DNA from: Acidobacteriota bacterium
GTDB lineage: Bacteria > Acidobacteriota > Terriglobia > Terriglobales > Acidobacteriaceae
Length of the DNA: 64,000 nucleotides
Assembly: GCA_013289765.1 (NCBI GenBank)
Contig: JABCZI010000004.1
Coordinates: 372,001 to 436,000, forward strand
Direction of reading: 5' to 3'
Made by a program: the position numbers and the translations under genes. This document shows positions 17,491 through 27,687 of the stretch, in pieces. The notes beneath the pieces were generated by a model. The model did no database searches, was not told the origin of the DNA, and saw nothing but the letters and a program-made list of their open reading frames with translations. Every line of letters starts with the position of its first letter. The first letter of the stretch is position 1.

Positions 17491-18789
17491 TCATGGCATC
17501 CTAACCGCAGCGCTGGGTATGAATGATTTCAGTTGGAGACGAAAGATAGGGCGCGTACGCGCATCGAAGGCGTTGGCCAAAAATGCCGAGATTGCGTATG
17601 AGACAACCGTTGCGATTGCCGCTCCGAGCGCGGAATAGCGAGGAATCAGAACAAGGTTAAGGGCAATGTTGGCGACAGCTCCGGCAGCCGTGCGATAAAA
17701 CGAGAGCCTCAGAAGATTCTCCGAGATATCCCATGGGCTTTGGGCGACTCCCATAAACACAAACACTGACGCCCATATATGGACAGCGAGGACCGGAGCA
17801 GCCTGGCTGTAGGCACCGGAATACAGGTGCTTCACAATCCAACCTGAAGCCAACGCAACGCCCGAGCCAATGGTTACGGAGGCCAGAATCATCGCCGAAA
17901 ACAAGGTGCGGAGGCGATTGTAGTAGAGGAGAGGATTGGTCTTTGCACGCATAATCGCGGGTGATACTGAGGAGACGATTGCGGTAGGGATGAAGTACCA
18001 CACTTCAGATACTTTAGTGGCCGCCGCGTAAAGTCCCGCGGCCGCGTCCCCCCTCATCACCTGCAGCATGACCGTGTCGATCCGCAAATAGATCATGATG
18101 GCCATTCCGGACAAGATTAGGGGCCAGCCCTGCTTCAGTAACGCTATCGACAATTTCCAACTAGTGTGCCATTTGAGGAGGCTACCGCCAACCAGGTTGT
18201 ATGCAATGGCTAGACCTATGGCGCCGAGCGCCAATTCAGCCACTCCCGCGACCGCAAAGGACCATACCGGCGCCTTTCGCTGAATCAGTAGGATCCGCAA
18301 TGCTGCTATGACCAGAAAGGCGCCATTCTTGGCCAAAACCGTCAGCTTGGATTTGACTTGAGACTGGAAGTAAGAATCGATGGTATCGAACGCCTGAAAA
18401 ATCAGACCTGTTGCCACAATGGCGACCAGTTTCAGCGCCATAGGATCATGGGGCTCTATCAATCGGACAATCAGTAGGGAGAACAGGAGCGCCAGAAAAG
18501 ATCCTGTGAGCCTAAGAGCAAGAGTGCTTCCGAGAATGTCGAGAGTATTTCTGGAGTCTCTCACGATTTCCCGTACTATGATTCCGTCCAGGCCTAAGGT
18601 TGTGAGCGACCCAAAAAGCGCAACGTACGCCAGCGCGAAGCTCAGGCTGCCGAAACGTGCAGGGCCAAGATATCTTGCGACCCATACGCCGACAAACAAT
18701 CCTACTCCCATGCGCAAAATGCGATCGAACATTAGCCAACTGATATTTTCGACAATTCGACGAAAACCCGGCGCTTGATAGGCAAGCAA
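17491..18789 (-). CDS. Wzx-type polysaccharide flippase
   Basis: 432 aa integral membrane protein of the polysaccharide transport (MOP) family. The N-terminus NISWLMFDRILRMGVGLFVG with VARYLGPARFGSLSFALAYV is the typical RfbX/Wzx opening, and about 12-14 hydrophobic segments follow. It would flip undecaprenyl-linked repeat units to the periplasm for the Wzy-like polymerase at 6564-7835. The gmd/fcl pair lies upstream in the same orientation. Confidence 0.92.
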   Translation of the reverse strand: MLAYQAPGFRRIVENISWLMFDRILRMGVGLFVGVWVARYLGPARFGSLSFALAYVALFGSLTTLGLDGIIVREIVRDSRNTLDILGSTLALRLTGSFLALLFSLLIVRLIEPHDPMALKLVAIVATGLIFQAFDTIDSYFQSQVKSKLTVLAKNGAFLVIAALRILLIQRKAPVWSFAVAGVAELALGAIGLAIAYNLVGGSLLKWHTSWKLSIALLKQGWPLILSGMAIMIYLRIDTVMLQVMRGDAAAGLYAAATKVSEVWYFIPTAIVSSVSPAIMRAKTNPLLYYNRLRTLFSAMILASVTIGSGVALASGWIVKHLYSGAYSQAAPVLAVHIWASVFVFMGVAQSPWDISENLLRLSFYRTAAGAVANIALNLVLIPRYSALGAAIATVVSYAISAFLANAFDARTRPIFRLQLKSFIPSAAVRMP

Positions 18790-18964
18790 CTATGCGAGTC
18801 CTCCGGCTTTCTTGTTCATTGCAATTTGCGCGGTCTTTTGGATGAGGCAGTTACAACTCCGCTGCAACGCCATTTTGCCATAGGTCTGCGATTGTAGTCT
18901 CGCAAAGCCTGCCAGCAACGCCAAGATGGATTCTGCAATTGCCGACAATTCTCAAATCCTCAAG

Positions 18965-19951
18965 TTATTCCCGCGCCTGCTGCAGTTGGGCGCGATAGTC
19001 ATCCCAAGCCAACTGTATTCCTTGCTTCAAGGAAACGCGGGGTTTCCAGCCAAGAGCAAAAAGTCTCGAGGAATCAAGCAGTTTCCGTGGGGTGCCATCG
19101 GGCTTGCTCGAATCGAATACGATGTCCCCGTGAAAACCCAGAACCGAGGTAACCATTGTCGCAAGTTCCCGAATAGTCAAATCTTGGCCACTGCCGACAT
19201 TAATCAGTGGAGCCATTTCGGGAATCGAGATCATACTGTCGAATTCTGCTTCCGATAGATTCATCAAATGAACGCAAGCGTCTGCCATGTCATCGCTGAA
19301 GAGAAACTCGCGTTGCGGTGTTCCGGTACCCCATATACCTACTTCGCTGTCTCCCCGCTGAATCGCCTCATGAGTCTTACGAATAAGCGCGGGGAGAACA
19401 TGCGACGATTGCAAGTCGTAGTTATCGCCCGGACCGTAAAGATTCGTCGGCATGGCAGCGAGAAATTGTGTTCCGTACTGGCGGTTGAATGCCCAACACA
19501 TCTCGATACCGGCGATCTTAGCAATAGCGTAAGCGCGATTCGTAAACTCCAGTGGACCTGAAAGCAAGTATTCTTCTTTTAAGGGTTGTGGAGCTAGTCT
19601 CGGATAAATGCAACTCGATCCTAGAAATAGCAGGCGTTTGACCCCGGTGCGGCGTGCCGATTCAAGTACATTGTTTTGAATGTTCAGATTTTCAGAAATG
19701 AACTCTGCCGGGAAGTCGCGATTAGCAAGCACTCCGCCAACTTTTGCAGCCGCTAAGAATACATATTCGGGCCGCTCAGCATCGAAGAAAGCGCGCGTCG
19801 CCGACGGGTCCAGAAGGTCCAATTGGGTCCGAGAACGTAGAAGGAGATTGCTGTATCCTCGCGCCTCTAAATTGCGAACGATTGCAGACCCGGCCAACCC
19901 CCGATGTCCAGCCACAAAAATCCGGGCCGTGGTCGCCATAAAGCTATTCAT
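18965..19951 (-). CDS. fcl: GDP-L-fucose synthase
   Basis: Converts GDP-4-keto-6-deoxy-D-mannose to GDP-L-fucose (epimerase/reductase). NAD(P)-binding [20 protein letters not shown], then [29 protein letters not shown], catalytic YAIAKIAG (YxxxK), [12 protein letters not shown] and [16 protein letters not shown]. Full length, about 328 aa. Its ATG (19951) overlaps the gmd stop (19944-19946), so the two are coupled and form the complete GDP-mannose to GDP-fucose pathway. Another start, ATG 19939, is 4 codons in. Confidence 0.95.
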   Translation of the reverse strand: MNSFMATTARIFVAGHRGLAGSAIVRNLEARGYSNLLLRSRTQLDLLDPSATRAFFDAERPEYVFLAAAKVGGVLANRDFPAEFISENLNIQNNVLESARRTGVKRLLFLGSSCIYPRLAPQPLKEEYLLSGPLEFTNRAYAIAKIAGIEMCWAFNRQYGTQFLAAMPTNLYGPGDNYDLQSSHVLPALIRKTHEAIQRGDSEVGIWGTGTPQREFLFSDDMADACVHLMNLSEAEFDSMISIPEMAPLINVGSGQDLTIRELATMVTSVLGFHGDIVFDSSKPDGTPRKLLDSSRLFALGWKPRVSLKQGIQLAWDDYRAQLQQARE

Positions 19952-21026
19952 AGTGATGCATTGCTCGGAAGCCTTTGGCATGGATAACTGCATCACGCTT
20001 CGCTAGCTTCAGATCCTGTTCTATCATCTCCGCAACGAGTTCTTGAAACGACACTTTCGACTTCCATCCGAGCTTTTCCCGCGCCTTGGATGGATCCCCT
20101 AGGAGCGAGTCCACTTCAGTCGGGCGAAAATAGCGCTGGTCGACCGCGACTATGCATCGGCCGCTCTTGTCATGCCCCTTCTCTTCGATGCCGGCCCCTT
20201 TCCAGTCTACCGTGATGCCCAATTCCGCGGCGGCACATTCGATGAATTCGCGGACACTGTGTTGTTTGCCAGTCGCAATCACATAGTCGTCGGGCAAAGG
20301 TTGTTGGAGGATTAACCACTGCATCTCCACGTAATCGCGAGCATGGCCCCAGTCACGTTTCGCATCCAGATTTCCGACATAGAGGACGTCCTGCAACCCG
20401 AGACTGATCCTGGCAAGCCCACGCGTTATCTTCCTGGTTACAAATGTTTCTCCGCGCCTGGGTGATTCATGGTTGAACAAAATACCGTTACAGGCATAAA
20501 TCCCGTAAGCCTCCCGATAATTGATCGTGACCCAATGTGCATAGAGTTTCGCCGCGCCGTAGGGCGAGCGCGGATAAAAAGGCGTCAACTCATTCTGAGG
20601 AACTTCGCGGACTTTGCCAAATAGTTCCGAAGTGGACGCTTGATAGAAACGCGTTTTCTTCTCCAGACCGAGGATACGAATAGCTTCCAAGACGCGCAAA
20701 ACACCAAGCCCATCTGCATTGGCGGTATATTCTGGTTCCTCGAACGAGACCGCAACATGACTTTGCGCAGCCAGGTTGTAGATTTCCGCAGGCTGAATGC
20801 CCTGGACGATCCGGATAATACTGCTGGTATCGGTCATGTCCCCATAGTGAAGGAAGAATTTCCGATCTTGCTCGTGGGGATCCTGATAGAGATGGTCGAC
20901 CCTTTCTGTGTTCAGCGACGAGCTTCGTCGCTTAATGCCGTGAACCTCGTACCCCTTAGTCAGGAGTAACTCCGCAAGATACGAGCCATCTTGGCCGGTA
21001 ATGCCTGTAATCAGTGCTCTCTTCAT
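19944..21026 (-). CDS. gmd: GDP-mannose 4,6-dehydratase
   Basis: 360 aa, full length. [19 protein letters not shown] at the N-terminus, [43 protein letters not shown] (catalytic Ser/Thr-Glu), [11 protein letters not shown] (YxxxK), [26 protein letters not shown] and [20 protein letters not shown]. Provides GDP-4-keto-6-deoxymannose for the overlapping fcl gene. Product: GDP-linked 6-deoxysugar for the exopolysaccharide. Confidence 0.97.
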   Translation of the reverse strand: MKRALITGITGQDGSYLAELLLTKGYEVHGIKRRSSSLNTERVDHLYQDPHEQDRKFFLHYGDMTDTSSIIRIVQGIQPAEIYNLAAQSHVAVSFEEPEYTANADGLGVLRVLEAIRILGLEKKTRFYQASTSELFGKVREVPQNELTPFYPRSPYGAAKLYAHWVTINYREAYGIYACNGILFNHESPRRGETFVTRKITRGLARISLGLQDVLYVGNLDAKRDWGHARDYVEMQWLILQQPLPDDYVIATGKQHSVREFIECAAAELGITVDWKGAGIEEKGHDKSGRCIVAVDQRYFRPTEVDSLLGDPSKAREKLGWKSKVSFQELVAEMIEQDLKLAKRDAVIHAKGFRAMHHYE

Positions 21027-21091
21027 CCAATACCCCGCACATCCGAATTCTTATGTACTGATCGATACTCGTCGCTCAGAAGACCTACGTT

Positions 21092-23677
21092 CTAGTGGAC
21101 AACCGCGAGTGCCGCAGCGGTCAGGGCCAGCTGCGACGAAATCTGCGTCCAATCGCGTAACCCGCGGATAAACGCTCCGGTAGGGAGCTTGTAGGGTACG
21201 ACAATCTGATCTCCTGGGTACAAGCGGACGCGCTCGAATTTTGTCCCCGTAAAAAGGCCGTTGACGTTGTTGGCGGCGACGACAACGCCATTTGCGCGTA
21301 ATACAAAGGCATGGTGCATGTCGGACTGCGGTTTTCCTTTGCCCGCTATTTCAAGATAGGATCCGGCGGTATTCCGCGCCTGAAAAATGAAGGAGCCGGG
21401 ATTGTACACATCTCCCACCACGGAGATGGTGGAAGGCGTATGAGGGATGGCCAACCGGTCACTGTCTTCCATCACCATATTCGGAAAGTCGTCGAGGTTC
21501 TTATCCTTAGGCTTTACTGGAAGCGCGACGCGTCCGCTGGCGCGAGTAGTACGCAGTCGCGCGATGATCGCTTCCTGCGCCGCTTGCATTTGCGCCAGGT
21601 CCCCCGGATTGCTCGAAGCTGCTACCATCACCGCCGACTGGCGAATTTGAACTTCCATCGTGTTGGCCAGTTCATCGAGGCTTCGTTGCTGGTCGATCCT
21701 CGCTGATTCGCGGGTCAGCATCGAACCGTAAACGTAAGCGTTGGGAGTTAACCCGCCCGCTCTCCGCAAGACTGAGCGCATCGTTTCGTCAGTCTCAAGC
21801 TTGTAGATACCGGGACGCATCACCTCGCCTTCGACAATCACATACTGCGAGCGGTCCGCCTGCGGCACACTGATGTCTCTCTGAGAGAAGATGGTTACGA
21901 TATCGCCGGGCACCAATTCGAGATTGCTTTCCTCGTCCCGCTCAATGATTGCCTTTCTGGGATTCAGCCAGATCAGTTTGGAGCTAAGATCCTGGGGATT
22001 AACGCGTTGAATAATGGCGTAGTCCCAATTGATTTCCGGAGCATAACGGCGCACTTCGTCGGCCAGATCCCGGACCATGTTTGGGTTGGGACTGCCGCCT
22101 GGGGTTTGAGTCCCCTGACGGCTGGCCAATGAGCCGTCGCCGGTTGCCGGAGACCCATTCGCACTGGATTGCTGATTTTGCGCATAGAGGGCATCCGCCA
22201 GATTCGAAGACCCGGCTGCATCAGGCAACAAGCCTCCAGGGTTCGTAGTCGAATCCCGAGTGCCGGCCGTGGCTCCATTGGGAGCCGTGCTTTCTGTCTG
22301 CTGTTGATTGGGAACGGAGCGGGCCCCCGTTCCAACCGGGTATTCGGTTGCGCGCCCGTTGACGATGGCGGCGCGATTTCGCCAGTAGCGGCGGGTAAGC
22401 AAGGACTGCGCATCCGGAATCAGGTCACGGACGCGCATTCCCGGCTTCCAGGCGTAACGACCGGGGTTGGAGACATTGCCTCGCAAAGTGACTGTGTCTT
22501 CGAAACGGGGAACGATGGAAAAGACGCGAACGATGTCGCCATCTTTGAGAGGCAAGGCGCGGGATTCCTCATCGTAGGGAAACTCCAAAGTTTTGCGCGC
22601 TTGGTGCTCCACAAAACGGTCGATCGTAACTTTGCTGGTATCGGCTACGGTGCTCAGATCGCCGGCAACTTCAATCAAGTCGTTCAGGGTGGAATTGTCC
22701 TTCATTTCGTAGATCGCTGGCGTATTCACGGAACCCGAAATGGCCGCCAAAGGACCAACGTGAGGAATGTAGAGAACATCGCCCGGTTGAAGGCGGACAT
22801 CCTTTGACTTGTCGCCCTTGATCAGCAGGTCGTAGAAATCGAAATCTGTAACAGTAGCGCCTTCGCGCCGAACCTGAATATGCCGCAACGATCCCTGCGG
22901 CGCCGGGCCGCCGGAAACGAAAATTGCATTGACCAGCGTGCTCAGCGAACTAATAGTGTAGGTCCCTGGGTAGCGGGCGTTGCCCACTACCACTACCTGA
23001 ATAGAATGAAGCCGGCCAATATTTGCCGTGAGACTGAAGTTCTTAAATGTTTTCGAAACTGCGTCCTTTAAGTATTGCTCCAGATTTCCGTAGTGCACAC
23101 CGGCTACGGATACTTGTCCCACCTGTGGGATATAAATTTGGCCAGAACGGTCCACGATTGCCCGCAAGCTAGCCTGCACCTGACCCCAAATTTTAATCTG
23201 GAGTTCGTCGCCGGGGCCGATGATGTAATCACTCGGAACCTGCATCCAGTCCACTGGTGAAAATGTGCTCGGGGGCTGGACAAATAAAGACTGACCGAAC
23301 AAAGGCAGCGCCCGGCCAACCGAGTCGGCGACCATTTGCTCGAACTCGGTTTCTGGTCGGGAGGGGGTCTGCAGGTGTTGCATCTCCGAAGGATTCAACG
23401 GGGGCTTACTCGGGACGTACTGGTCGTTGAGACTGCCGGGCGTTGTTAACACCGGTGTGCGCATGGGAGAGGAAGAATTGCCTTCGCCCGGGATGCCGCC
23501 TGATCTTTGAGCTTGCACAGCGACGCACTGGGCGCTTCCCGCATTTGAGGGATCGGAACAATCCGCTGTGATGCCTTGAGACGTCGCACCTTGAGATAAA
23601 GGATCATTGAGCGATTGCGAGAAGCACGCCCCAATAAAGAAAACAACGAATAGCGCAGACAACACGAATTTTTGCAT
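21092..23677 (-). CDS. Wza-like polysaccharide export outer-membrane protein with multiple SLBB domains, 861 aa
   Basis: Forms or lines the export channel through the outer membrane. Signal peptide (MQKFVLSALFVVFFIGACFS). Poly_export domain around residues 145-225 (YIIGPGDELQIKIWGQVQAS). At least five SLBB segments follow: VVGNARYPGTYTISSLSTLV, ISGSVNTPAIYEM, LRGNVSNPGRYAWKPGMRVR, VEGEVMRPGIYKLETDETMR and VVGDVYNPGSFIFQ. A Ser/Gly/Asn-rich low-complexity insert lies around 455-540 and a short hydrophobic helix is at the very C-terminus. ATG 23677 follows an in-frame TTG at 23683. The first 83 codons are duplicated at 27719-27966. Confidence 0.93.
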   Translation of the reverse strand: MQKFVLSALFVVFFIGACFSQSLNDPLSQGATSQGITADCSDPSNAGSAQCVAVQAQRSGGIPGEGNSSSPMRTPVLTTPGSLNDQYVPSKPPLNPSEMQHLQTPSRPETEFEQMVADSVGRALPLFGQSLFVQPPSTFSPVDWMQVPSDYIIGPGDELQIKIWGQVQASLRAIVDRSGQIYIPQVGQVSVAGVHYGNLEQYLKDAVSKTFKNFSLTANIGRLHSIQVVVVGNARYPGTYTISSLSTLVNAIFVSGGPAPQGSLRHIQVRREGATVTDFDFYDLLIKGDKSKDVRLQPGDVLYIPHVGPLAAISGSVNTPAIYEMKDNSTLNDLIEVAGDLSTVADTSKVTIDRFVEHQARKTLEFPYDEESRALPLKDGDIVRVFSIVPRFEDTVTLRGNVSNPGRYAWKPGMRVRDLIPDAQSLLTRRYWRNRAAIVNGRATEYPVGTGARSVPNQQQTESTAPNGATAGTRDSTTNPGGLLPDAAGSSNLADALYAQNQQSSANGSPATGDGSLASRQGTQTPGGSPNPNMVRDLADEVRRYAPEINWDYAIIQRVNPQDLSSKLIWLNPRKAIIERDEESNLELVPGDIVTIFSQRDISVPQADRSQYVIVEGEVMRPGIYKLETDETMRSVLRRAGGLTPNAYVYGSMLTRESARIDQQRSLDELANTMEVQIRQSAVMVAASSNPGDLAQMQAAQEAIIARLRTTRASGRVALPVKPKDKNLDDFPNMVMEDSDRLAIPHTPSTISVVGDVYNPGSFIFQARNTAGSYLEIAGKGKPQSDMHHAFVLRANGVVVAANNVNGLFTGTKFERVRLYPGDQIVVPYKLPTGAFIRGLRDWTQISSQLALTAAALAVVH
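23431..23677 (-). repeat. 5' end of the SLBB gene, direct repeat with 27719-27966
   Basis: From the ATG at 23677 to about 23431, this part of the SLBB gene is matched by the remnant at 27966-27719 in the same orientation. Shared peptide landmarks are LSQG.TSQ.ITA.CSDPSN, QCVA, QRSG.I.GEGNSS and RT.VL.TP. The two copies flank the FkbH / ACP / MaoC-SDR block. Confidence 0.75.
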
Positions 23678-24167
23678 GATCAAGTCAGAAGTCCTAGAGA
23701 TGCGGAAAGCATAAGCTAACCTTGTGATTCTACCAAGTGCTGCGAAACTGTCATATGGCTGAAGGAGCGAGGATTTCTTTGATAGCAGGCTATCGATCCG
23801 TAGCGAAAGGAGGCGTCAGTCTTAAGGTTAGAAACTGCTGTTTTTCCCGCGTTCGTCATTAGCTCCGCCTTTCTGGTCCTGCTTCTCATCGTGACTGCGC
23901 GATAACGAATGAATAGGAGGCCGGTCGCAGAATTGCTATGATGGTTTGAGACCTCCAAAGACGTGCGATGCGCTTTCCCGTAGTCAATCGCTGGAGTCAG
24001 TCGATAGCTGAAGCGAGATCTTCCCATCGTGGGATTGGCATACAATGCCGAAGGTGACTGCTGGGTACGAGCTGCGAAAAAGAATTGAATCCAAAGACTT
24101 AACTGCTTAACGTTCAATCCCGAGCGGCCAGGGCGATCACTCATATTCCAGCGATATTTCTTCGCTT
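23678..24167. other. 490-bp divergent intergenic region between the export gene and the FkbH gene
   Basis: Separates the minus-strand SLBB gene from the plus-strand FkbH gene, so promoters for both should lie here. A 142-codon minus-strand frame (23716-24144) covers most of it, but its Ser/Arg-rich product has no family look and I reject it. The bases just upstream of the SLBB ATG share short blocks (e.g. ATTCTACCAA) with those upstream of the remnant at 27966. Confidence 0.4.
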
Positions 24168-25964
24168 ATGCTCGATTTGGATTTCTGTTCGATCACCGAC
24201 ATCCTCATGAAGCGCCGCGGGCTGCGTCGACAGCTGTCCATGGAGTCAGGACTGCGGGATTTGCGGATCGCTGTGCTCGGGGGAACGACCACTGACGAGT
24301 TCGTTAATCTTCTGGACTTGCTCCTCCTAGCGAATGGCTTCCGGCCTGTTTTTCATCAGTCGGAATACGGCCGCTTCTACGAAGAGGCGGTACATAACGC
24401 CGAAATACTTCTTAATTTCAAACCTGATTTGGTCTATGTACACACTTCTTGCATGAATGTGCATGTGCCGCCGCTCAACTGCGCCGAATCTGACCTTGCC
24501 AGTCATGTTCAAGCGGAATGCAAGCGATATCGCGAGATCTGGGCGTCGCTCGAAGCGAATCTTAATTGTCAGATAATCCAGAACAACTTTGAAATGCCGC
24601 CGTACACGATTCTCGGCAATTTGGACGCGGTGGCGAGCGGAGGGTTAAGCCGATTTCTTGGGGAGCTTAACGTCGCTTTTGCTGAAGAGGCTGCTAGGCG
24701 GCCGAGGCTTCTCTTACACGACGTTCACGGACTCTCGGCACGCATGGGGCTGAAACAATGGTTCGACTGGGAGCGCTATTTTAGTTACAAGATTCTGTAT
24801 ACCGCGGAGGCAAACCTCGAGTTGGCGCGTTCGCTGAACGCGATGATCAAGGCAATCTACGGCAAGAGCCGTAAGGTGCTCGTGCTCGATCTGGATAATA
24901 CTTTGTGGGGCGGAATTATCGGCGACGACGGTGTGGACAAAATCCAGATTGGACGTGAGACCCCCGTTTCCGAGGCATACACGGCATTTCAGGAATACTG
25001 CCTTGCGCTGCGCGATCGTGGAATCCTACTTGCGGTCTGCTCGAAAAACGATGAGGGGATTGCGAAATCCGGATTCGAGCACCCAAGTTCTGTTCTCAGG
25101 CTCGAACATTTTTCTTGTTTCAAAGCCAACTGGGAACCAAAGCACGAGAATATCCTTGCCATTGCGAAGGAGATGAATTTGGGTGTCGACAGCTTCGTGT
25201 TCGTCGACGATAACCCGGCCGAACGGGCGCTCGTCGCAGCTCAAGTGCCAGGGATTGCCGTGCCAGACGTGGGCAACGATGTTTCGCGTTTTGCGGGAAT
25301 CATTGCGCAAGGCCGGTACTTCGAAGCAGTTTCGCTTTCGAAGGAAGACGTCGAACGCGCAGCCTCTTATGCCCACAACCAGCAGCGGTCTGCATTCGAA
25401 GCCCGCTTCACGAACTATGGCGAATACCTCGACTCACTCGAGATGGTCGCCGAAATCGACACGTTCCAGCCAGTCTATTTGGATCGCATCGTACAGCTCA
25501 CGAATAAGACAAACCAGTTCAACTTGACTGCGCGCCGCTATACTCTGGCGGAGATGGAGTCGGCGCTGCGGAATCCGCAATACATGAGTCTTTATGGAAA
25601 ACTTAGCGACCGTTTCGGCGATCATGGCCTGATTTCGATTGTGCTGGGACGTAAGGAACCACAGGCGCTGCACATCGATCTATGGTTGATGAGTTGCCGC
25701 GTTCTGAAGCGTGATATGGAGCTTGCAATGTTGGATGCGATTGCCGCACGCGCGCTCGAATCTGGCATCGAACGCATCTACGGGTATTACGTGCCGACTA
25801 AAAAGAACGGGATCGTAGCAGATTTTTATCCTAAGTTGGGATTCGTCCCCGCAGCTTCGGAGGATCCTAGCCTGGCCGGTGGTGCTACGGTATGGGCTCT
25901 GAATCTTGCCCACTATTCAAAGCGAAGCAAACACATTAACGTAAGGGATTACAAACATGGCTAA
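24168..25964 (+). CDS. FkbH-like HAD-IIIC family protein (glyceryl/acyl-ACP loading), 598 aa
   Basis: FkbH proteins dephosphorylate 1,3-bisphosphoglycerate while loading a glyceryl group on an acyl carrier protein. An SGNH-like N-terminal region (RIAVLGGTTTDEFVNLLDLL, VYVHTSC) precedes the HAD domain. Its motifs are VLDLDNTLWGGIIGDDG at about residue 241, AVCSKND and FVFVDDNPAERALVAAQVPG. A C-terminal GNAT-like domain starts around 440 (TNQFNLTARRYTLAEME, GDHGLISIVLG, SCRVLKRDMELAMLDAI). The stop overlaps the ACP start by 8 bases, which strongly implies the ACP is its partner. Product use (polysaccharide decoration) is inference. Confidence 0.9.
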   Translation: MLDLDFCSITDILMKRRGLRRQLSMESGLRDLRIAVLGGTTTDEFVNLLDLLLLANGFRPVFHQSEYGRFYEEAVHNAEILLNFKPDLVYVHTSCMNVHVPPLNCAESDLASHVQAECKRYREIWASLEANLNCQIIQNNFEMPPYTILGNLDAVASGGLSRFLGELNVAFAEEAARRPRLLLHDVHGLSARMGLKQWFDWERYFSYKILYTAEANLELARSLNAMIKAIYGKSRKVLVLDLDNTLWGGIIGDDGVDKIQIGRETPVSEAYTAFQEYCLALRDRGILLAVCSKNDEGIAKSGFEHPSSVLRLEHFSCFKANWEPKHENILAIAKEMNLGVDSFVFVDDNPAERALVAAQVPGIAVPDVGNDVSRFAGIIAQGRYFEAVSLSKEDVERAASYAHNQQRSAFEARFTNYGEYLDSLEMVAEIDTFQPVYLDRIVQLTNKTNQFNLTARRYTLAEMESALRNPQYMSLYGKLSDRFGDHGLISIVLGRKEPQALHIDLWLMSCRVLKRDMELAMLDAIAARALESGIERIYGYYVPTKKNGIVADFYPKLGFVPAASEDPSLAGGATVWALNLAHYSKRSKHINVRDYKHG

Positions 25965-26220
25965 CGTTACTCCAGAAGCCGTCCTCACCGAGTTGCAACC
26001 GATTTTTGAAGAAGTGCTCGACCAGCCGGGCCTTACAGTAACGCGTAGCTCAAGCTCGTGGAATACACCCAGTTGGGACTCGTTAGCCCACATCGACCTG
26101 ATCGAAATGTCGGAGCGTCACTTCGGTGTAAAGTTCGCCCTGAGCGAACTGCAAGACCTCAAAGAAGTCGGAGACCTGGTCGATCTTATTGTTATTAAGA
26201 AGGCCGATCACAACCCATAG
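25957..26220 (+). CDS. Acyl carrier protein
   Basis: 87 aa, four-helix ACP with the phosphopantetheine attachment site in NTPSWDSLAHIDLIEMSER (DSL serine about residue 47). It also has ERHFGVKFALSELQDLKEVG, typical of helices III-IV. It is overlapped by the end of the FkbH gene and is convergent with the MaoC-SDR gene, leaving only 4 bases between the stops. A dedicated carrier for the FkbH product rather than the housekeeping AcpP. Confidence 0.95.
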   Translation: MANVTPEAVLTELQPIFEEVLDQPGLTVTRSSSSWNTPSWDSLAHIDLIEMSERHFGVKFALSELQDLKEVGDLVDLIVIKKADHNP

Positions 26221-26224
26221 TGAA

Positions 26225-27685
26225 TCAGAAGCCGCGTGAAAGTCCCCGCATCTCCCGCACGATAGGCAGCAGTACACCGATCGGATCGAGTGCTCGCTCT
26301 GGCATGATTCCGGCAGTTTGATCCGTCAGAAGCCTGGGCAATCGGCTGGTCAAAATGTGGAGGTTCGGCAGAGATTGGTTCATGTCCCGGCACATCTGCT
26401 CTCCTGCGGCCTTCGCCATTGCATATTCGGTCATGCCCGCCGGTCGCTCTTCAACGGCTACGGAGGACGGATAGTAAGCAATTAGTTTGCCTGCACTGGC
26501 CCTTTCGGCCTGTGTAAGGTACAGGCAGATTTCGTGAAAGCCAATAACGTAAAAGGCAATAAAATCTGCGAGAACCGGGGGCGAGACAAGATTTTTCTTG
26601 GGTCGAAAGATGGCATTGGTCGCGAAGTAAAAGAGGTGACTGAAGGGCTTCGTCAATCCAGCTAGCTGTGGCGGGGGCGGCATTCTTACGTCATATGGCA
26701 GCACCTGGACCCCACTTCCCCGCGCCCGGATCTGTGATGCGACGCTCTCTGCCTCGATCTTGCCGACAGCATACGTGATCGTAGACTTGCCGCCACCAGC
26801 GGCAATCAATTTGGCAGTCAATTCGCCAAGTCCTCGTGATCCGCCAATGATGAGAGCATCGATGTCTGCGAACTCCGAAGCGCTGACATGTGAAGCAAGT
26901 GCCTGCATAGAAGGTTGTTCGACGGGCGGAACGCGGATAAAGGCGTCCAGCGTTCCGGTAACGCTGCAGCCATCCACTGCGATGCGCGCCTTTCGAAATC
27001 GCTCGTCGCGATCCAAGACGAGATAATGCAGAGCGGTGCGGACCCCCTCGGATGGAGACGGTCGCGCAATTGTCAAATCCAGTTTGGATAACATGGAGTG
27101 CAAACCGGGAGCCTCCATCCCAACGACATAAGAGCAAGCAACGATCTCAGCGACGGCTGCGGGACCGATACTTGCGGTCAGTTGGGGAAAGAATCGTCGT
27201 ACGCTGGCTTCGGTCGCAGTAAAAGCATGGCCCGAACGATTATCCAAGTCGGCAAAAGAGATATCGAGTGCCGCCGGTAGTGGCGCTGCTGGGGAAGGGA
27301 TTAGCGCACTCTTGGGCTCGGTGGATGCGCCCGTTCCAAACTGGAGTTCAACTGAGAGCACAGGCAGACCAAGCACTTCGACTTTCAGCAGCCGCGGATC
27401 GGGCTTCGCGTCGAAAGGCAGAGAAAGAACTGCTTCATCTCCGAGATAGATCCATTGTAAAAACTTGGCTTTGATTCGAGATAAAGGCGAGAGAAGATGC
27501 CCGCTGGCGACAAGGAATTCAAGCGCCCACAGCAACGTATGCACGCCATGGACCACCGGAAGTCCCGGCCGCGTGCGACGAGCAGCAATCGCATCCATGT
27601 GCAGCGGGTTCCGGTCTCCCGAGAGTGCAGCGAACTGTTCTTGCAGTTCTGGGGTGACGATTCTGGAGGCGATGCCGTTCGGCAT
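26225..27685 (-). CDS. MaoC-like hotdog dehydratase fused to a short-chain dehydrogenase/reductase
   Basis: About 486 aa. The N-terminal MaoC-type domain (residues 1-130) has FAALSGDRNPLHMDAIAARR and GLPVVHGVHTLLWALEFL, the hydratase D...H motif. The C-terminal SDR (from about 280) has ALIIGGSRGLGELTAKLIAA (Rossmann), IAYYPSSVAVEERPAGMTEY and YAMAKAAGEQMC (YxxxK). Together these could reduce and dehydrate an ACP-bound acyl group; ACP and FkbH lie convergently beside it. ATG 27685 is the first start beyond the SLBB remnant, whose stop is 2 bases upstream; no clear ribosome binding site, so reinitiation is plausible. Confidence 0.82.
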   Translation of the reverse strand: MPNGIASRIVTPELQEQFAALSGDRNPLHMDAIAARRTRPGLPVVHGVHTLLWALEFLVASGHLLSPLSRIKAKFLQWIYLGDEAVLSLPFDAKPDPRLLKVEVLGLPVLSVELQFGTGASTEPKSALIPSPAAPLPAALDISFADLDNRSGHAFTATEASVRRFFPQLTASIGPAAVAEIVACSYVVGMEAPGLHSMLSKLDLTIARPSPSEGVRTALHYLVLDRDERFRKARIAVDGCSVTGTLDAFIRVPPVEQPSMQALASHVSASEFADIDALIIGGSRGLGELTAKLIAAGGGKSTITYAVGKIEAESVASQIRARGSGVQVLPYDVRMPPPPQLAGLTKPFSHLFYFATNAIFRPKKNLVSPPVLADFIAFYVIGFHEICLYLTQAERASAGKLIAYYPSSVAVEERPAGMTEYAMAKAAGEQMCRDMNQSLPNLHILTSRLPRLLTDQTAGIMPERALDPIGVLLPIVREMRGLSRGF

Positions 27686-27687
27686 GA

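Noticed and set aside
23716-24144. 142-codon minus-strand ORF between the SLBB and FkbH genes
   Set aside because: No ribosome binding site or family features; Ser/Arg-rich; most likely noncoding promoter region.
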